A stretch of DNA of 64,000 nt. It comes from Bifidobacterium callimiconis. Its GTDB lineage: Bacteria; Actinomycetota; Actinomycetes; Actinomycetales; Bifidobacteriaceae. This document shows positions 61,976 to 64,000 of the stretch, one piece after another (position 1 is the stretch's first letter; each line of letters begins with the position of its first letter). The DNA lies in contig NZ_QXGJ01000001.1 in the NCBI RefSeq assembly GCF_003952005.1, forward strand, positions 186,001-250,000, given 5' to 3'. The position numbers and the translations under genes are program-made. Under the pieces are notes generated by a model. It made no database searches, had not been told where the DNA came from, and was given only the letters and a program-made list of their open reading frames with translations.

Positions 61976-63163
61976 CTAACGCATGTGCTCGGGCCAGGAT
62001 GCCAGATAGGCCTCGGCGTTACGGCGGATCTCGTCCACCGAATCACCGCCGAACTTCTCCAGCACGAACCGAGCGAGCGTCAGACGGACCATGGCCTCGG
62101 CCACCACGGATGCGGCGGGTACGGCCGTGGTGTCGGAACGCTGGTTGATGGCCTGTGCGGTCTCTCCGGTCAGCACGTCCACGGTACGCAGCGCACGCGG
62201 AATCGACGGAATGGGCTTCATGGCGGCGCGCACGCGAATCGGCTGGCCGTTCGACATGCCGCCTTCGATGCCGCCGGCACGGTTGGACAGACGGGTGATG
62301 CGGCCGTTCTCGTCGGTCACGATCTCATCGTGGGCCTGAGAACCGGGACGGACCGCCTCAAGGAAGCCGTCGCCGATCTCCACACCCTTGATCGCCTGGA
62401 TGCCCATGACCGCACCGGCCAGAGCGGCGTCGAGACGACGATCGGACTCCACGTAGGTGCCCAGTCCGGCGGGCACGCCGTAGGCCAGCACCTCGATCAC
62501 GCCACCGACCGTATCGCCGCTCTTCTTGATCTCGTCGATGCGGGCCACCATGCGGGCCTCGCCTTCCTTGTCGAGGGTGCGGACCGGAGACGCGTCGAGC
62601 GCCGCCACATCGTCGGGGGTCGGCAGCGGGGCGTTGTCATCAACACCGGCACCACCAATGGAGATCACATGGGCGACGGTACGAATGCCCAGCGTCTGTT
62701 CAAGGAACTTGGCGGCCACGGCGCCCAGCGCCACACGGGATGCAGTCTCACGCGCGCTGGAGCGTTCCAGCACGGGACGGGCGTCGTCGAATCCGTACTT
62801 GCGCATGCCGGTAAGATCGGCGTGACCGGGACGCGGACGGCTCAACGGCGCATTGCGTCCCTCACGAGGGATATCGTGATCAAGCGGATCGGCGCTCATG
62901 ACCTCGGTCCACTTGGGCCACTCGGTGTTGGCGATCTCAATGGCGACCGGGGAACCCAGCGTGGAACCGTGACGCACGCCGGTGAGCATGCGCACCTTAT
63001 CCTCTTCGAACTTCATGCGGGCACCGCGTCCATACCCCAGACGGCGGCGCGCCAACGCGTCCTTGATGTCCTGGGATGTGACGGCCACGCCGGACGGCAA
63101 TCCCTCGATCATGGCCACCAGCGCCTCGCCATGTGATTCTCCAGCCGTCTGCCAGCGCAACAT
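61976..63163 (-). CDS. aroC: Chorismate synthase
   Basis: 395 residues from the ATG at 63163, after AAAGGAGCGGGAG; an upstream start at 63181 would place the site within the gene. Motifs: '[20 protein letters not shown]', '[17 protein letters not shown]', '[16 protein letters not shown]' and '[17 protein letters not shown]'. It makes chorismate from EPSP and needs reduced FMN, linking to the rib operon. It is the first gene of the aro row here. Confidence 0.97.
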   Translation of the reverse strand: MLRWQTAGESHGEALVAMIEGLPSGVAVTSQDIKDALARRRLGYGRGARMKFEEDKVRMLTGVRHGSTLGSPVAIEIANTEWPKWTEVMSADPLDHDIPREGRNAPLSRPRPGHADLTGMRKYGFDDARPVLERSSARETASRVALGAVAAKFLEQTLGIRTVAHVISIGGAGVDDNAPLPTPDDVAALDASPVRTLDKEGEARMVARIDEIKKSGDTVGGVIEVLAYGVPAGLGTYVESDRRLDAALAGAVMGIQAIKGVEIGDGFLEAVRPGSQAHDEIVTDENGRITRLSNRAGGIEGGMSNGQPIRVRAAMKPIPSIPRALRTVDVLTGETAQAINQRSDTTAVPAASVVAEAMVRLTLARFVLEKFGGDSVDEIRRNAEAYLASWPEHMR

Positions 63164-63234
63164 CTCCCGCTCCTTTGTCAACGTATATTTCCGGTCGAAC
63201 GTTTGTCGTTCAACCTCGGTATATCTTACGAGTA

Positions 63235-63678
63235 ATGACGTACCTTTTCATTCCTACAGCAGTAGCCGGATTTGTGGTGACGTGTACCGATATACGGACA
63301 CGTCGGGTGCCACGTGCGGTGATCGCAGCCGGTCTGCTGACGCAGGTGATATGCATGGTCGCATGGTGTGCGGTGGCAGGACGATGGTCGCCGTTGATCA
63401 TAGGTTTGGGTCTTGCTCTGGGATCCGCGGCGGTGCAGCTGCTGCTGGCGATGATCCGTCCGGGAACGTTGGGATTCGGCGACGTGACATGCACGCTGAT
63501 GATGGGGCTCGCCGTGGGATGGTTCGGCGTGGAGGCCGTGTTGGTCTGGTGGCTTCTGATGGGAACGCTCGGCCTGCTCATGCTGGGCATACAGCAACGC
63601 CGGGGCAGGGATTCCATTCCCTTTGCCCCGGCGATCGTGCTGTCCGCGGTGATCGTGGTGCTGGCGTTCACGCTCTGA
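63235..63678 (+). CDS. Prepilin peptidase (A24 family)
   Basis: 147 residues with about five membrane segments. The two catalytic aspartates are visible: Asp19 in '[13 protein letters not shown]' and Asp83 in '[19 protein letters not shown]' (the GxGD motif). It is the short, peptidase-only form (no methylase domain), as in TadV/CpaA, and may process Tad/Flp-type pilins, which bifidobacteria use to colonise the gut. No pilin is near. It is on the plus strand between aroC and mltG, both minus. Confidence 0.88.
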   Translation: MTYLFIPTAVAGFVVTCTDIRTRRVPRAVIAAGLLTQVICMVAWCAVAGRWSPLIIGLGLALGSAAVQLLLAMIRPGTLGFGDVTCTLMMGLAVGWFGVEAVLVWWLLMGTLGLLMLGIQQRRGRDSIPFAPAIVLSAVIVVLAFTL

Positions 63679-63712
63679 TTCGTGTCGCCGCAAGCCCGCA
63701 AAATCCAACGGC

Positions 63713-64000
63713 CTAGTTCTCGGCCTCCCATGCCTCGTATTCCTTGGAGAACTGCTGGAATTCGTTCTCGTCGGCGGTGAACTTCGTTTCACCCGTATCG
63801 AGGTTGACGGTCACGAAGTACAGCCAGTCGCCTTCCTCCGGATTCATCGCAGCCTTGATGGCGTTGTCGCCCGGCTGATTGATGGGGGTTGGCGGCAGTC
63901 CCTTCTGGGAACGGGAATTGTAGGGATTGCTGGTGTCGTTGAGCATCGCCTTGGTCAGTGCACGCGGTTCGACGTTGTTGCCGTAGGCGATCACGGAATC
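63713..64000 (-). CDS. mltG: Endolytic murein transglycosylase MltG, C-terminal fragment (partial)
   Basis: The visible 95 residues are the C-terminus of a YceG/MltG protein; the start lies beyond the right edge. Recognisable: 'DTSNPYNSRSQKGLPPTPINQPGDNAIKAAMNPEEGDWLYFVTV', the conserved substrate-groove region, then a short acidic tail. The enzyme cuts glycan strands as they are made and sets their length. It is convergent with the peptidase gene, with a 34-bp gap. Confidence 0.93.
   Translation of the reverse strand, partial: DSVIAYGNNVEPRALTKAMLNDTSNPYNSRSQKGLPPTPINQPGDNAIKAAMNPEEGDWLYFVTVNLDTGETKFTADENEFQQFSKEYEAWEAEN

Overview
The window looks like a Bifidobacterium chromosome, species not assigned. 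It is a high-GC Gram-positive genome with strong AGGAG-type ribosome binding sites. It carries an actinobacterial GT4-type glycogen synthase, an AroK-AroB fusion, GlnE, a SUF operon running B-D-C-S-U-T, and a transhydrogenase whose alpha subunit is split in two. I see no insertion sequence, prophage, rRNA or CRISPR array. Most genes are on the minus strand.

Region by region. 1-3.85 kb: the start of a BREX-type phage-defence operon (brxA-brxB-brxC, running off the left edge), and divergent from it a 594-residue protein with a sigma-factor region-4-like helix-turn-helix. The two units share a 369-bp intergenic region holding a tandem direct repeat. This is the accessory part of the window and the most interesting. 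3.88-13.2 kb: housekeeping genes glnE, metF, metE, a SixA-like phosphatase, trmI and an ABC ATPase. 13.3-21.3 kb: glycogen synthase, a small membrane protein and gltBD. 21.6-26.1 kb: hemW-lepA, an aldo/keto reductase and rpsT. 26.3-30.45 kb: a complete riboflavin operon (ribD-ribE-ribBA-ribH) under an FMN riboswitch with its own terminator. 30.6-36.1 kb: a TRIC-type channel, a Fic AMP-transferase with two inverted repeats upstream, ilvE, rplY and a DMT exporter. 36.4-41.7 kb: pntAa-pntAb-pntB and a divergent acyl-CoA ligase. 41.8-48.3 kb: an oxidoreductase, then rsmE, a HIT protein, phoH, ybeY, a CBS-domain membrane protein and era. 48.3-51.4 kb: two identical tRNA-Leu(GAG) genes in tandem, a TrmH-family methyltransferase and glgC. 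51.5-57.8 kb: the SUF iron-sulfur operon. 58.1-64 kb: pyrG, aroQ, the aroKB fusion, aroC, a prepilin peptidase on the opposite strand, and the end of mltG.

How the genes fit together. Nitrogen assimilation is represented by GltBD (glutamate from glutamine and 2-oxoglutarate) and GlnE (control of glutamine synthetase). MetF supplies methyl-folate to cobalamin-independent MetE. GlgC and GlgA make glycogen. The SUF operon serves iron-sulfur enzymes such as GltB/GltD and HemW. Rib proteins make FMN/FAD, and AroQ/AroKB/AroC cover most of the shikimate pathway (no aroE is visible here). RsmE-HIT-PhoH-YbeY-HlyC-Era is a conserved RNA and ribosome maturation neighbourhood.

A repeated feature is large intergenic inverted repeats, several without a clear T-tract. 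The most notable lie between sufS and sufC, after pntB, and beyond the BREX-side regulator. Functions are inferred from recognisable motifs and family knowledge; no database search was run.
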